Source: Triparma columacea
Lineage: Eukaryota; Sar; Bolidophyceae; Parmales; Triparmaceae
Direction of reading: 5' to 3'
Assembly (NCBI GenBank): GCA_030267965.1
Contig: BRYA01000259.1
Span: 1,513-62,855, forward strand
Length of the DNA stretch: 61,343 nucleotides
Shown piece by piece: positions 32,693 through 45,200 of the stretch (position 1 is its first letter; every line of letters begins with the position of its first letter). The translations under genes were made by a program, and so were the position numbers. The notes under the pieces were generated by a model. It searched no databases and was not told the origin of the DNA. It saw only the letters and a program-made list of their open reading frames with translations.

Positions 32693-35600
32693 ATGTTATC
32701 TCAGCTCCTATCAGGGTCAGCTGACGACAATAAGCGAAAGAATGACCAACCTCGATCGTCCCGAAATCAAAGTAACACAGAGAACCAAGATTCACTCAAT
32801 AAACTAGATTTGAAGTCCCCAGGACAACACCAGCGCGCTTCTTCGAAGAAGGCATGGGAGGGGGAGTTCAAGTCTATACTAAACAGGATAGGCTGGAGGG
32901 GGAACAAGAAGAAGGGTTCGAAGGATTCTCTGTCGACTTCTCCTGACTGTCCTGAAAGGAGTGACTCGGATGAAAAGGAAGGCACTGTTGCAGAATACAT
33001 ACCGGGCCCACCGTCGGTACCAAAGTCCAAGAGCGGCGGCATGTTTGGGTTGTTTAAACGGCCAAACTCCTTCGCGTCCAGCTCTTATACTGAAGAAGAC
33101 GACCTCGATCGTGTCCAACACCCGGCCGCCCGAGATGACGACGACCTCGATTGCAGCCGACACACTGCGTTATCCTCGTCTTCGTATAATTCCTCTTTTG
33201 TGCAGCCAGGCACGTCACCTTCAAATCCCAGGGGCTTTTCAAGTTCCAACGTGTATAGCGTCTCGAGGTCGCTCCCGAGGCCAACTCCACAGCCTCCGCA
33301 TAATATCACACGGTCGAAGTCGCACGGTGGACTTTCAGAAAGCTTACCTTCCCTCTCCCTAGAATCCATCAAGGAGGAGTTCAGCCAGAAGATGTTGAAG
33401 TCCTCCTCTTCCTCCTCCCCGATACCCCCTGTTACTTCCGTCCCTGCACCACCCCCCTCTCCTAGGATGATTTCATCCAATTCCTTCGGATCGAATAGTA
33501 GTAGCGACTTCGAGCCTGAGCAGGATATGAAGAAGCTCGCCAGCAATCTTTCCACCACCTACCACCGCCATATCGACGGCGGCGAGGGCGACGATGGTGA
33601 CGACGAAATTCCAACCCCCCAGGCAGGCAATATGTACAGTAGGTCCTTTAGTAGTAATGATACAGGCAGTAAGGGTTCTGACGACAATGAGGGGGCCGTG
33701 AAAGGTGAGAAAACCGTGATGTGTTGTGATGGATATTGAATCAATCAACGCTGACCCCCCCCCCCATCCGCCCCCTCTTCATTAACCCCCCCCCGAATCA
33801 ACCAGGAGGGAACATCTTCGGAGCGCTTTTTGCGAAACCCCAAATTACCACCGCTGACAATAGTCCATCCACCATGCCGCGAACCCCCGAAGCAGAAAAA
33901 AACTTTGGATTCGGTGTCATGAGTCCCATGAGGGCAGCCCCCCTTCCTCCCTCTGCTGCTTCGACTGGCCCGTCCAACCTAACGAAATCGATGAAGCTTC
34001 ATGCCACCTCCCTCACCACTTCCACTTCCCTTCCAAACATTGCCACCCATCAATTCCCTTATCAAGCGGACCTAAATCCGACCCTCCAATCTCGTTCTCC
34101 TTCCATGAACTCTAACGCATCCACTTCAACTTCCACTACTGCCGAAGTGCACTTCCCCAGGGACAAGTCTCTCCGAGCAGCCTTCACCGAGATCCACAAT
34201 TCCCAGCAGTTCGGCCAAGGTGAGAATCACACAAAATCATGATGGAAATACGACGACGATGTTTCAAGCAGACCCTCATCTATCTTCTTTCGTTCGCCGC
34301 TATGCTCCTCCTCGTTGCAGACTCCACATCTGCTTTTCTAGGTGACGACTTATCAGTCCACCACAATAACAATTTTGGCTCCTTCTTCAACGGGATGGAC
34401 AATGTTAGCAGTAGCGGTAACAACCTTCATATTTCTACGTCCGTGAGTAGCTTCTCTTCTTCTCTCCAATCCCTTGACGAGCACAACCCGACCCTCCTGC
34501 CGTCTTCAGCTGCTTGTTACCCTCTGTTGCTTCCTCTCGACGACGTCGACGCTTGGAATATCAACAACCAGGGTGACAGTAGAAAAGAAGCAACGCCGGC
34601 AAAACATGGCGTATCCAAGCCAGGGAGTCCCCATAAGCCAGGGAGTCCCCATAGGCTAAAGCGTCAGCACTCCAAGGGAATGCTGCAGGAAAATAATTAC
34701 GTCCTCCCTGCTGTATTGTACCAGTCCTCCAACCAGTGCCCCTCCGCATTCAAATCGTTCCCGAGGGGCGACCTTTTCCAATCTGAGGCACAGTCTCCTT
34801 TGCCCCTACCCCCGTCTAACAACTCAACGGCACCCCCTTCTCCCCCAAGCAAACTTCCCTCTGCCGGCTCAATCCCCTCTACTACCGATTCCGACATTTC
34901 TGCCACCTCTGCCGCCTTTACCATCCCTGCCAACTCTGCTTCTGCCAACTTATCCACGAGTCCGGACTTTGGATACTACGACGAAGCCAACGACTCCCTC
35001 CCCAACGCGTCCTCTCCTGTGGGCGGTCAAACCGGCAGCAGCAGCGCAGCCGGGCCTTTCAAGCCCCTTTCGTTGGGTCATGTGTACATGTCCCCCGTTT
35101 CCCTCATTACTAACATCAATATCGCGAACAACCTACAGTCGCGCCACCTGACAATTCAGCAGAACTACCTCTTTGAGTACGATGCCGTCAACAACACGCT
35201 TCCCCTCGGGTTTGCACACTTGGAGGACTCGAAGATAAACAAAATTGACAAGGTGTCTTTCGATCTGTCGTTCCTGTCAGGCAACGGAGAGATGCACAAG
35301 GCTACGATTCGTTGTAGGAACGAAACACAGTGCATATATATCTGCAATGAGTTGACGTATGCCGCCAACCTCAACATAAACGATCTGTACGAAGTTGACA
35401 TGGAAGAGGATGACGACGTGCTCGGGAGGGGGAGGTGAGGCAGGGCGAGCGCGACGAGCTACGCGAGAAGGCCAACGAAGGGAGTCGTGGGAAGGCCAAC
35501 GAAGGGAGTCGTGGGAAGGCCAACGAAGGGAGTGGGGCGCTCCTCCCTTAGCTAACTCCCTTGCTCTTCGCTTCACTAATCCAGGTTCGCTTGCGTGAAG

Positions 35601-36494
35601 AAGACCACACGTGTCAACGATAACCGGCCCTGCGCGATCAAGATTATCGACAAGGAAAGTTTCTGGGCCAGGGTTGCTGGTGGTCAGGAAAGGAAGGACA
35701 CGCTGGTGAGAGAACTAACCGTCCAGGCAGCGCTGACCCATTTCGTCAATGAGCATCACTCGAGCGTCAGACCGGTCTTTGTTGAGCTATACGGCGTCTT
35801 TGAGACTCAGAAGCACTTGGTTATCGAGATGGAGTGCATGTCAGGGAATCCTTCGGGGGAGCCAGGGGACCTGTTCCAGCTGCTGAAGCAACGGAATTCA
35901 AAGCTTGACGAGAGAGATGCGAGCGACTTCATTTTCAACATCCTCATTGCCACCAAAAGCATGCACAACCTTGGGATCGCCCACAGGGATATCAAGCTCA
36001 CGAACTTGTTGCTCACGGGAGGGGAGGATAGGAAGAATGGCGTTTACGTCAAGCTCGGGGATTATGGGATGAGCAGCTTCGTAGACCCCATGACTTCCCT
36101 TCTCTTTGGAAGGTGCGGGACCCCCGGGTATGTCGCCCCGGAGATTCTCAGGGCGAAGAAGAATGAGGGTTACAACAACAAGGTGGACCTGTTCTCTGTC
36201 GGGGTCGTCATGTACACCCTCCTGTGTGGTTACGAGCCCTTCTATGGGGAGAGCGACCAGGAGCTCGTGAAGTGTAACAAAAAAGCCAAGATTTGCTTTG
36301 ACGAGGACTGGGAGGGGGTCAGCAAGGACGCCAAGAACCTCATAAGGTGTCTGTGCGAGCCAGACCCCACCAAGAGGATCGGCCCGGACGAGGCCTTAAG
36401 AAGCCCGTGGTTCAAGGGGTGCAGGGTTATTTACAACGCCGTGCCAGACGGGGAGGGGGAGGAGGGAGACATGGCAACTTGTAGTTTGATGTGA
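32693..36494 (+). CDS. PH-like domain + CAMK-type Ser/Thr protein kinase with C-terminal CaaX box
   Basis: Four exons, 32693-33704, 33806-34219, 34321-35434 and 35585-36494, give 1,149 residues. Roughly the first 700 are Ser/Pro-rich and probably disordered. A PH-like domain spans about 725-835 (KPLSLGHVYMSPVSL to CIYICNELTYAANLNIN). The kinase domain follows at once. Its glycine loop VLGRGRFACVKK is split by intron 3, then come the lysine AIKII, IAHRDIKLTNLLL near 979, DYGM in place of DFG near 1006, GTPGYVAPEIL and DLFSVGVVMYTLLCGYEPF. The layout resembles PH-CAMK kinases known from oomycetes and other heterokonts. The protein ends TCSLM: a CaaX box with terminal Met, which predicts farnesylation and membrane attachment. 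Phospholipid binding by the PH domain and prenylation would act together. Confidence 0.9.
35467..35533 (+). repeat. 24-base tandem repeat in kinase intron 3
   Basis: Two full copies and a partial third copy of a unit beginning GAAGGCCAACGAAGGGAGTC lie in the intron that splits the kinase glycine loop. Confidence 0.9.
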
Positions 36495-36558
36495 GGAGGG
36501 AGGGAGGGGGGAAGAGGGAGGGCTTCCCATGCACAGGCATGAACTGACAGACACACTC

Positions 36559-36668
36559 AACGAACTCGCGTACATTTCACAAACACGCACACACGCACAC
36601 ACGTGCACACACACAACGAACTCGCGTACATTTCACAAACACGCACACACGCACACACGTGCACACAA
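36559..36668. repeat. 56-base duplication with CA/CG-rich microsatellite
   Basis: A unit starting AACGAACTCGCGTACATTTC occurs at 36559 and again at 36615, each followed by ACACGCACACACGCACAC. It lies in the 335-base gap between the convergent kinase and NIP7 genes. Confidence 0.9.
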
Positions 36669-36829
36669 CACTCCACTGCACGCGGGTGTTTTTTTGTATT
36701 TTCAGCTGAATTTTGTAATAGAGAATACAGCATACATATATCATAACAAAAACCAAACACCAAAGCTAAGGAAGAAGTCTTTTTTCGTTCATCGAAACAA
36801 GAATAGTTTGTCTCGTGCAGTCGTTTGCA

Positions 36830-37439
36830 TCAATATATGTCGTCCTCCGTTCTTAGATATTCCCCCACATCCCCCTGATGGAGAACCACGTTCCCAGTCG
36901 GTTCCAGCTCCTTGCACTGCGCCGTGCTCTGGGCGGCCACTCCGAACCCTAATGGCACATCGTTCATGGAGAGGACCACCACACCACCGTACTGAGGGAC
37001 TTCGTCAGTCATGCGACCAAGGCCGCTCTTAGGCACGTTGTTACCGTAGAGGAACTGCATTTCTGAGGAGGGCTTCACCCAAACTTTGTAGAGGGCGTAC
37101 TTGTTTATCACATCGAGGGCTGTAATATGGAGCTTAAAGTTCTTTGACTTGGTGAACTTCCCGAAGCAAGTGCCTAAACTAAGGATTGTTTCGGAAGGCA
37201 AGGACTGGGAGGCCTTTATGAGGCTCTCAGACACGTAGTAAACCCTATCCTTCTGCAACCTAAAGGCGTGGGCCTCAGAGGGGTTCTTAAGGAGGTGTTC
37301 CACGTTCTTTCCAATATATTTACTGAGCTTTTCGAATAGCTTCTTGAGCTGAGAGAGGGAAGCGAGCGTCAGATAAGGCGATTAATGCGTGTTTGATTTT
37401 TTTGAGCTCCTTTACCTCATCGATAGTAAGTGGTCTCAT
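36830..37439 (-). CDS. NIP7: 60S ribosome biogenesis protein NIP7
   Basis: Exons 37439-37416 (8 codons, MRPLTIDE) and 37348-36830 give exactly 180 residues, the usual length. The intron has a GTAAA donor and CTCAG acceptor. Conserved blocks include LKKLFEKLSKYIGKNVEHLL, FRLQKDRVYYVSESLIKAS, LSLGTCFGKFTKSKNFKLHI, ALYKVWVKPSSEMQFLYGN and, in the C-terminal PUA domain, PLGFGVAAQSTAQCKEL and VVLHQGDVGEYLR. NIP7 acts in the nucleolus in pre-60S assembly and 27S pre-rRNA processing. The PUA domain binds RNA. It lies divergent from the Arf gene, 202 bases apart. Confidence 0.96.
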
Positions 37440-37641
37440 CTTCTATTCAGGATTTATTGTGATATGAAAAGACTACGCCGCTAAGATAATGATTGGACGT
37501 GCTAGAAGATAACTATTGAAAGGCAAAGAGTCGCGTTTGAAATGCGTATCAGGGTTTTCTGTGTTGGAAGAAATCAATGAATGGTAGGTTGAGACAAGGA
37601 TGGCAATCTTTTCGCAAAAAAGCAAAGTAAAGAGCAAAAGA

Positions 37642-38324
37642 ATGGGGATCTTTATTTCGCGTATGATGGATGCATTCACGGGCCTTCAGGAGAAAAGAAT
37701 TCTTTTGTTGGGCCTCGACGCTGCTGGAAAGACAACGTTATTGTACTCACTCAAAGTAAGTGGCAAGACTCCCGAGTTGCCTTTCCAGTCTGTCATCAAT
37801 AATTCTTTCTCAATCAGCCCTCTTCCCCTTCCGACCCCCCATACCAGCTTAACGAGTGTGTCCACGCTCTCCCGACAGTCGGATTCAACGTCGAGCACGT
37901 ACAGTACAAGAAGATTGATATGACTGTGTGGGACGTCGGAGGGCAGGACAAGATTCGGAGACTCTGGAACCACTACTACAGGGGCACCGACGCCCTCATA
38001 TTTGTCGTCGATTCTACCGACCGAGACAGGATTGAAGAGGCACGGAGCGAGCTTCACAAGATCCTGAGCAACGATGAGGTGCAGCAAACCAACAGCGCGG
38101 TCCTGGTGTTCGCGAACAAGCAGGACTTGCCGAATGCGATTGCGCCGACGGAGATGATAGAAAAGCTTGCTCTGAGGTCGGTCCCGTGCATGAACTGGTA
38201 CTGCCAGGGGTCAGTGGCGAGCACGGGGGCGGGACTCTACGAGGGGTTGGATTGGTTGAATAACGTCCTCACGAAAGCGCAGAAAGGGAGGCAGGGGGGG
38301 GCGTCGGCACAGCTGAGATTTTAA
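37642..38324 (+). CDS. ADP-ribosylation factor (Arf) family small GTPase
   Basis: Exons 37642-37755 and 37848-38324 give 196 residues; the intron has a GTAAG donor. The start [12 protein letters not shown] carries the Gly-2 myristoylation site. GTP motifs are GLDAAGKTT, switch [32 protein letters not shown] and, in place of the usual [31 protein letters not shown]. It fits the Arf group and is about 15 residues longer than Arf1 through a Gly/Gln-rich tail. Arf proteins drive vesicle coat assembly on Golgi and endosomal membranes. An upstream in-frame ATG at 37600 would add 14 residues and hide the myristoylation site, so 37642 is preferred. Confidence 0.93.
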
Positions 38325-38453
38325 AGTTGAAACTTTCTTTCGTAGAACGGGGCAAGCTGGGGTGTGAAGGAATGGATTAAAAATTTCCGAAGAAGAAAAA
38401 AAGGAAAAAGTGTCGGTTTGGATTTTCTTATATACAAAATTTAACTCTCCACT

Positions 38454-41400
38454 ATGAGCGAAGCCATCAAGGTTTGCGTTCGAGTGCGGCCCATGCCTGG
38501 ATCCCAGCCTCCATATTTACCGCAATCAAGGACATCTCAAGGCGCTGAAACTGTTGGTTGCATCTCCACCCTCGCCTCTGACACGACAATCCTTTCCCTA
38601 ACTGGACCCTCAATCACCGACAGACGCAAGAATAGGGAAGACGACCAACCATCTCAACCACAACAACTAAAGACTTACGCATTTGATAACATCCTTCCCC
38701 CACCATCAACAAATGAAGACCTTTACAACGAGTCTGCAGCATCAGTTGGTGAGCATGCTCCTTTCTATTTAATACGTACACTCATGCACTCAAACCTCCT
38801 CAGTGCATAAAATATTATCACTGGAGCCCTTTTTCCTCCCCATATTCACCCCTCAACCCTCCCCCCCCCCCACCTCACAGTAACGGCTGTCAATAAGTAC
38901 AACCAAGATGGAACAGTATTCTTCTACGGTCAGACAGGGGCCGGAAAGGTGAGAGCACCCCGGCTTCGTTGCCGCTCCATTTACCTGCCTTAACTCCCTC
39001 ACCCTCTTACCTTTTTTACCTCCTATCCCCCGCCCTATCAGTCCTGGTCCTGCTTCGGCGACATTCTAACCACCAAGGACCTCTCCTCTATGACAGCAAA
39101 CGACGGAGTAATGACCCGTGCTCTCCGTGATCTCTATTCAACCGAGTCGCAGCCTAGCCAAAACCACTCCGTCCACCGTGAGGTGACCTTCTTTGAGATT
39201 TTCAACGAGAGGGTTCACGATCTCCTCTCCCCCCCCCCAGCTCTCCACAAGAGTATGCCTTCCCTCCCTGTCCGAACCCACCCTACCAAGGGCTCCTACA
39301 TTGAGGGCATTACCTCCCTCCCTGTCGCCGACCTCGCCTCCTGCCTCAAGCTCGTTCGCAAGGGCTACGCCCGCCGCGCTGTCGCTGGCACTAAGATGAA
39401 CGACCAGTCGTCCCGTTCCCACGCCGTAGTCAGGCTCAAGACCACCACGAAGGATAATGATCACCCAAAGTCGACCCCAACAGTGACATACCTTACATTC
39501 GTAGACCTAGCGGGGTCGGAGAGACAAAGGGACACGGGGAACACTGGCGAGGTGAGAAAAGGGCGAAAGTGAAAGTAGAACGACGATAAATTCTGACACT
39601 TAGGCAACGCCCCTTCCCCCCCCCCTCCTGCAGAGACTAAAGGAGGCGTCCTCAATCAACAAGTCTCTTTCCACCCTTGGCGGCGTAATCTTCGCCCTTG
39701 GAATCAACAGCCTAAACCCCACTGAGACCCGCCACGTCCCCTTCCGCGACTCCAAGTTAACCCTTCTTCTCCGTAATTCCCTGAACCCCGCCAATTGTAG
39801 GACGGTCATGGTCATGAATGTAAGCCCAGATGAACAACAGTTTTTAGAGACTGTGAGCACGTTGAAATTTGCGCAGAGGGTCAAGCAGATTAAGACAAAT
39901 GACGACGTCGTTGATAAGTTCAGAGCTGATGAGAGCGGCGAGGTGAGAATTCAAAGAAACAAAGTGACAATTCATTTCGAAGCAAACTGAGCTTTCGCCC
40001 TCCTCCCCCCCTCCCCAAGGTCGACGCGCTGAAGAAGGAGATTGGGAAACTCAAGATGAAACTCGACAGTGTCAACACCGAAGTTCCGAAGCCCTCACAA
40101 ACATCGATGGCGACAGCAAAGTATTTACAGGATACCCTACCCAAGATAGAGAGGATGGAGGCCATCACCAGAACGCTGGTGCCTAACTACCATAGGAGGA
40201 TTATGGAGGACAAACTTATAGACAAGCTCAAGACGGAAAAGATTTCCAGGCTGCAGCGTCGGCTCAGGACCGGCGATGCAAATGAAGAAGACCCAGACTC
40301 GGATCTGAATGTACTTTGCTCGGAAATCGACAGGTGAGAAGGACAAAAAAAAATAAAACACACCACGACGTAACCCAACAAGCGCATTCTGACCTTTCAA
40401 CGCAACCCATTTTGCGATTCGTTTTGCCCACTACAGTCTCAGGAAGCTCCTGAACGAGCCCGACCCGGACGCTGTCATGTACAAATCGCTTTACGACGAC
40501 TTGCTGCAGTCGAAGTCTCCAATTTATGGCGCGGATTCTGACGAACTGAAAAACCTCCGTAGCCTGACCACTAAACTCATGACGGAGAACCAGAGGTGAG
40601 GCAGTTGTTGTTTATACACACTCGTATCCTTCTCGCCCCATTCCTTAACCCCTCTTGTGATTCGCTTCTTTCATCGCACGCTCATTGCACGCTCGCCGCC
40701 GCAGCCTCAACCAAGACCTCGAGGGAGCCAGGAAGCAGGCCAGCGAAGCACAGTCCAAAGCGGAGGACTCCACCGCCGCGACCAAGAAGTTGCTCGAGCG
40801 CAGACTGAAGGAGGCAGAGGAGAGGGCGGAGGCCGCAGAAGAAGTTCGGCTGAAGCTAGAATCCCAACTCAGCAAGTCCGAGGATACAAACTTGCAGATG
40901 AAGAGCAAGATCAACGCGACTACGAACCACGCGGAGAAGGTTCAGCACGAATACCAGACCCTCAGCCTCACTGCGGCCACCCAGAAAAAGGAGGTTGCCA
41001 AGCTCGCTGCCTCCCTGACCGCGACGCAGATCGAGCTCCGAGAGAAGACCAAGGACTTCAGCAAGATGCAGCGCGAGCACGAGGCCGAGATGGACAGTCT
41101 CACGAACGAGCTGTTCATGGAGAGCGAGAGAATGACTGAGGAGAAGGGAGCCACGGAGATCGAAATGAAGGGGAAGCTGGCAGCTGCCTTCAAGGACAAT
41201 GCCATTCTACAGCAGAGGGTCAAGGTGAGGGTTGGTAGAGCGAAAAAGCGTACATGCTTCTAAATACTGACGCAACCCCCCTTCGTCCCCACCCCACCCT
41301 GCGCTCTTTCCTCTCCCCCCGCTCCCTGCAGAACCTCACGTCTGAGCGCGAGAACTACGAAAAGGAAATCAAGACCGCAAACTCCAAGATCTCTCAGCTA

Positions 41401-42087
41401 GAAGTCGAAATTGAGGAGACCAAGGCATCCGCGGTCGACCAGAACGAGCAGACCATGGCCACCCACAAGGAGCGTGTCGAAAAGCTCGAAAAGGACAACC
41501 TGGCCGCCTACGAAAACGCCGAGAAATGGGAGAGGGCCGCGGAGGAGAACGAGCGAAAGATTGGTTCCACAATGGACGAGGTGAAGCGCCTCAAAAAGAA
41601 GAGAGACGACGACGCCTTCGAACTAGAGAATCTGCAGGAGGACATGGACACAATGACCGAGAACGTCAAGTTCCTGCAACTGCAGAACGAGGAGCTCCAG
41701 GCTTACAACGTGAGGCTGGAGGAGCTCAACAACCTCGACAATGACAACCGAGAGGAAAGGGAGGACGGGAGCGAGGTTGATGGGGAGCTATGCCTCACGG
41801 AGGAGAGGGCGAAGCAAATCCTAGAAGAGGCAGTATCGGCGGCAGAACACGACGCTTTCAACGAGTCCGCTTTCCTCCCGCCCGCAGACTCCAACGAAGG
41901 GGTTCACGACGTGTTCGACGAGGAGCTTGACGAGGAGGAAGAAGAAATGTTTTTCGAGAGCCAGCCCGTAGACCTCAGCAGGGACGACGAGAATGGGATT
42001 CCGTTCAGCACCCCGCAGACGACAGCGAAGGTTAAGGCGATCAAAAGATCGTCATCAAGGAAGGTCTTTGCCCTCCACAATGAGTAA
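38454..42087 (+). CDS. Kinesin motor protein, N-terminal motor with coiled-coil tail
   Basis: Eight exons, 38454-38748, 38881-38948, 39042-39551, 39634-39942, 40020-40333, 40437-40595, 40705-41224 and 41332-42087, give 976 residues; every intron has a GTGAG donor. The motor domain occupies residues 1-385: IKVCVRVRPMP, the P-loop FYGQTGAGKS, MNDQSSRSHAVV (switch I), VDLAGSER (switch II) and SKLTLLLRNSLN. The P-loop reads GAGKSWSCFG instead of the common GAGKTYTM, and intron 2 falls between its Lys-121 and Ser-122. A long coiled coil spans about 440-860, then an acidic tail ending SSSRKVFALHNE. The subfamily is not clear. It is 117 bases upstream of the tyrosinase gene on the same strand. Confidence 0.93.
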
Positions 42088-42204
42088 TAATTTGAAACAT
42101 GAAAAGAACAACAGGACTTCTTTCGATCTTATCACTATTGTTCATAGGGAAAGTGAAGAATCCTCAAAAATTTGGCTGTCTGTTGCAGGATCAACAGGTT
42201 GATT

Positions 42205-45200
42205 ATGAAGATGCAGAAGATGGGCAAAGGAGACCGCGACGACGAGTTCGGCACGTCGAGCATCGGCCTTACGACCGGTAAAGACGAAAAGGGCATGGGC
42301 AAGTACGCCTTTGGCAGTTGGTAAGTAGAGTCCGAAGATAAGATCCGTTTCGGTTATTTAAGTGCCAGATTTCTTGCCATTAGTTGCGTATTTGGCGCTT
42401 CGCTTCCACTAATTGGGGGTATTAGTAGCAAATAATTTCGCTTTAGACGTCAACTTAGCGTTTCTTGGGTTTGATCCTCCAAAATGGAGCCATTGTTGTT
42501 TGACACGCCGAGGCGGATGTAACCATGGCAATTTCTAACCCTTTCTTCTTCCCATTCCACCAACCATAGGAGCGTCCTCCTAGCCATTGTCTTCCTCTCG
42601 ATTGGTATCGCGATTGGTACCTTTGTTGACTCTTCTAGCCTCCCCTTTGGTATCTCAAGCGGAAGTGAGGTGAGTACTAGCAAGAAGCGTTGGCACGTCA
42701 GTTCAAACAGCAACTCATCCCTCCCCTTCCCCACCCCCCTCCCACCCCCCCTCCTCTGCTTGTTCCCCCCTCGCTCCATCCTCACCTTGCAGGTTGAAAA
42801 TGTCGACCTTACAAATGAGATAACTGAGGGAGGGCGCCGCATGATGCTGGAGGCCCACCCCCTGGGGGGACACGTCGAGCGCCATTTGCTCAACCACAAC
42901 ACCGCCTACTACGACACCATCTCCCAGCTCACCGTCGTGAAGGAAAACGGATGGACTTACTCTTTCAACACAGCCTCCTACCACATCAAGAAGGACAACG
43001 GATTGGTTTTCTACGGAATCAATGGCGAGGAGCTCGAGTTCCCTGGGGATGGAAGCACCACCTCTGACTGGAAGCTCACTGGGGTTGTCGAGTCTGTCGC
43101 CATGGACACTTTCGAGCTGCCCTTCGGTAGGCGCCTCACTACCGAGGTCGAGACCTCCCTCAGGGCCACCGAGAGGGAGAACGTCAGCTTCGAGGGCCAG
43201 GGCCACCGCGCCCTCTCTGCTTCCACTAAACTTTGCGACAAGAACCACGCTTCCGACTGCAAAACTTGTATCGAGACCCAGGACGCTTGGTGCAGTACCA
43301 ACAATTGGGACTCCTCCTGTATTGCGGGATGCGATGGACCGACCAAGTACATGGCGAAAGGGTGCAAGGAAGAGTGCGCGGAGCCCCCTGTTGTGAGCGT
43401 GAAGGCCAAGAAAACCAAGGAGGTTGACAAAAAGACCCCCATTGACTGTGTTGTCGGGGACTGGGCCGCTGTTACCGGCAGTTGCTCCGTCAAGGCTGGC
43501 TCCGCCGCGTGCTACGAGAAGGAGACCAGGTCTATCCTCACTCAGCCGCAGCATGGCGGTGACCAGTGCCCCTCCGAGGGTAACGAGAGGCTTGTTGAGT
43601 GCGTGTGCGAGCCTGTTTGCGGCGACGGCTTCCTCATGCCTGGCGAGGAGTGCGACGATGGAAATGCCAAGGATAAGGACGGATGCGATCACAACTGCAT
43701 TATCGAGACTGGGTGGCTTTGCACCAAAGAGCCCTTTGGACTCAGTGAGTGCACCAACGGAAAATGCGAGTGCTCCGAGTGGGGCCAGGGTGTCTGCCAG
43801 CAGGGAACCTGCCTTCCAGTGAAGGGAAGCTCCCTCACCATCGATTGTGTTAGCGATGCACAGTGCCAATTGTCCAAGTGCGGCGACGGTATTCAGACTG
43901 GAGTCGAACAGTGCGATGACGGAAACACGAAAAGCGGAGATGGTTGCTCGGCCACCTGTGGCATTGAGCTTTACCACTCGTGCACTGGAGGAGTCGGGCA
44001 GAAGACCGAATGCACCAAGATGCGTGTAAGGAAGGACTTCCGTGACTTGACCGCCGAGGAGAAGAGCCTCTACATCGAAGCTGTCAATGTCCTTAAGGCC
44101 CAGGGAGTGTACGACCTTATTGTTCAGACCCATGCTCACCTTACCAACAAGGACTACGCCCACGGAAGCTCTGGATTCCTCCCGTGGCACAGGAAGTACC
44201 TTCTCGAGTACGAGAACGCTCTCCGCTCTGCGGACCCTAACGGAAAGTACAAGGACGTTACCGTTCCCTACTGGGACTGGGCCGAGGACACTGATCTGTG
44301 CTCTGCTAACGGAGGGTGTAAGACCTACGACGAGAAGGGCGCCATCTTTGACAGCAACACCGGAATGGGAGGACCTGGATCCTTCGCTTGCTCCTCGCAC
44401 CCTCACGGTGGGACCATCGACTGCGACGACCTTCCTAAGGATGCTACTGGCGCCGACATTGCTGCTTACAAGGCGGAGTGCACCTCTGGCAAGAGCTTCA
44501 CAAACCCCAACTCTGGAGAAACCTCCACCCTCAGTGCCTGCTCTGGAGATGTCACATGGGGCAGTACTGGAGCCAAGGGAATCACTTGCTCCCAAACTGA
44601 GATGGACGAGGATGGCTGCAAACCCATTCCTGACAATGCCGTTGGATGCGTCAGGGACGGACCTTTCGCTGGATGGATGAGCCCCGAGTACCCTGAGAAC
44701 AAGGACAACACCAAAACTTGCTTGAGCAGAGGCTTGAACTGGTTTATTGACAGTCAGGGGTACTTGACCGGTAGCCAGAGGCTGACTCAGATCATCACCC
44801 AGCAGAAGGAGTACGGAAGCAACGGTGGGTTCCGTGCCTACATCGAGTCCACTCCTCATGCCAACCCCCACAACTTGTTGGGAGGGCACATCCGTTCCTT
44901 CTCCTCTCCCGCCGATCCTCTTTTCTTCTCTCACCACGCCTTCATCGACAAGGTCTGGAGCATGTGGCAGAACTGCCACGACCACGACGAGACCGACAAG
45001 GAAAAAGTGTCGAGCAAGGAGTACAGGGGCACCCAGAACGGTTGGGACGACTACAATACTGACCTCGTCTTCTTTTTCCCCGGAGAGAGTTCTGGAGAGG
45101 ATAAATGTGATGGGGGTATCGCCGGCGCTTGCAAAACTTGCGTCGAAGGCAAGGACAGCTGGTGCGGTAGCAACACCTGGGACCAGACATGCAAGAACTT

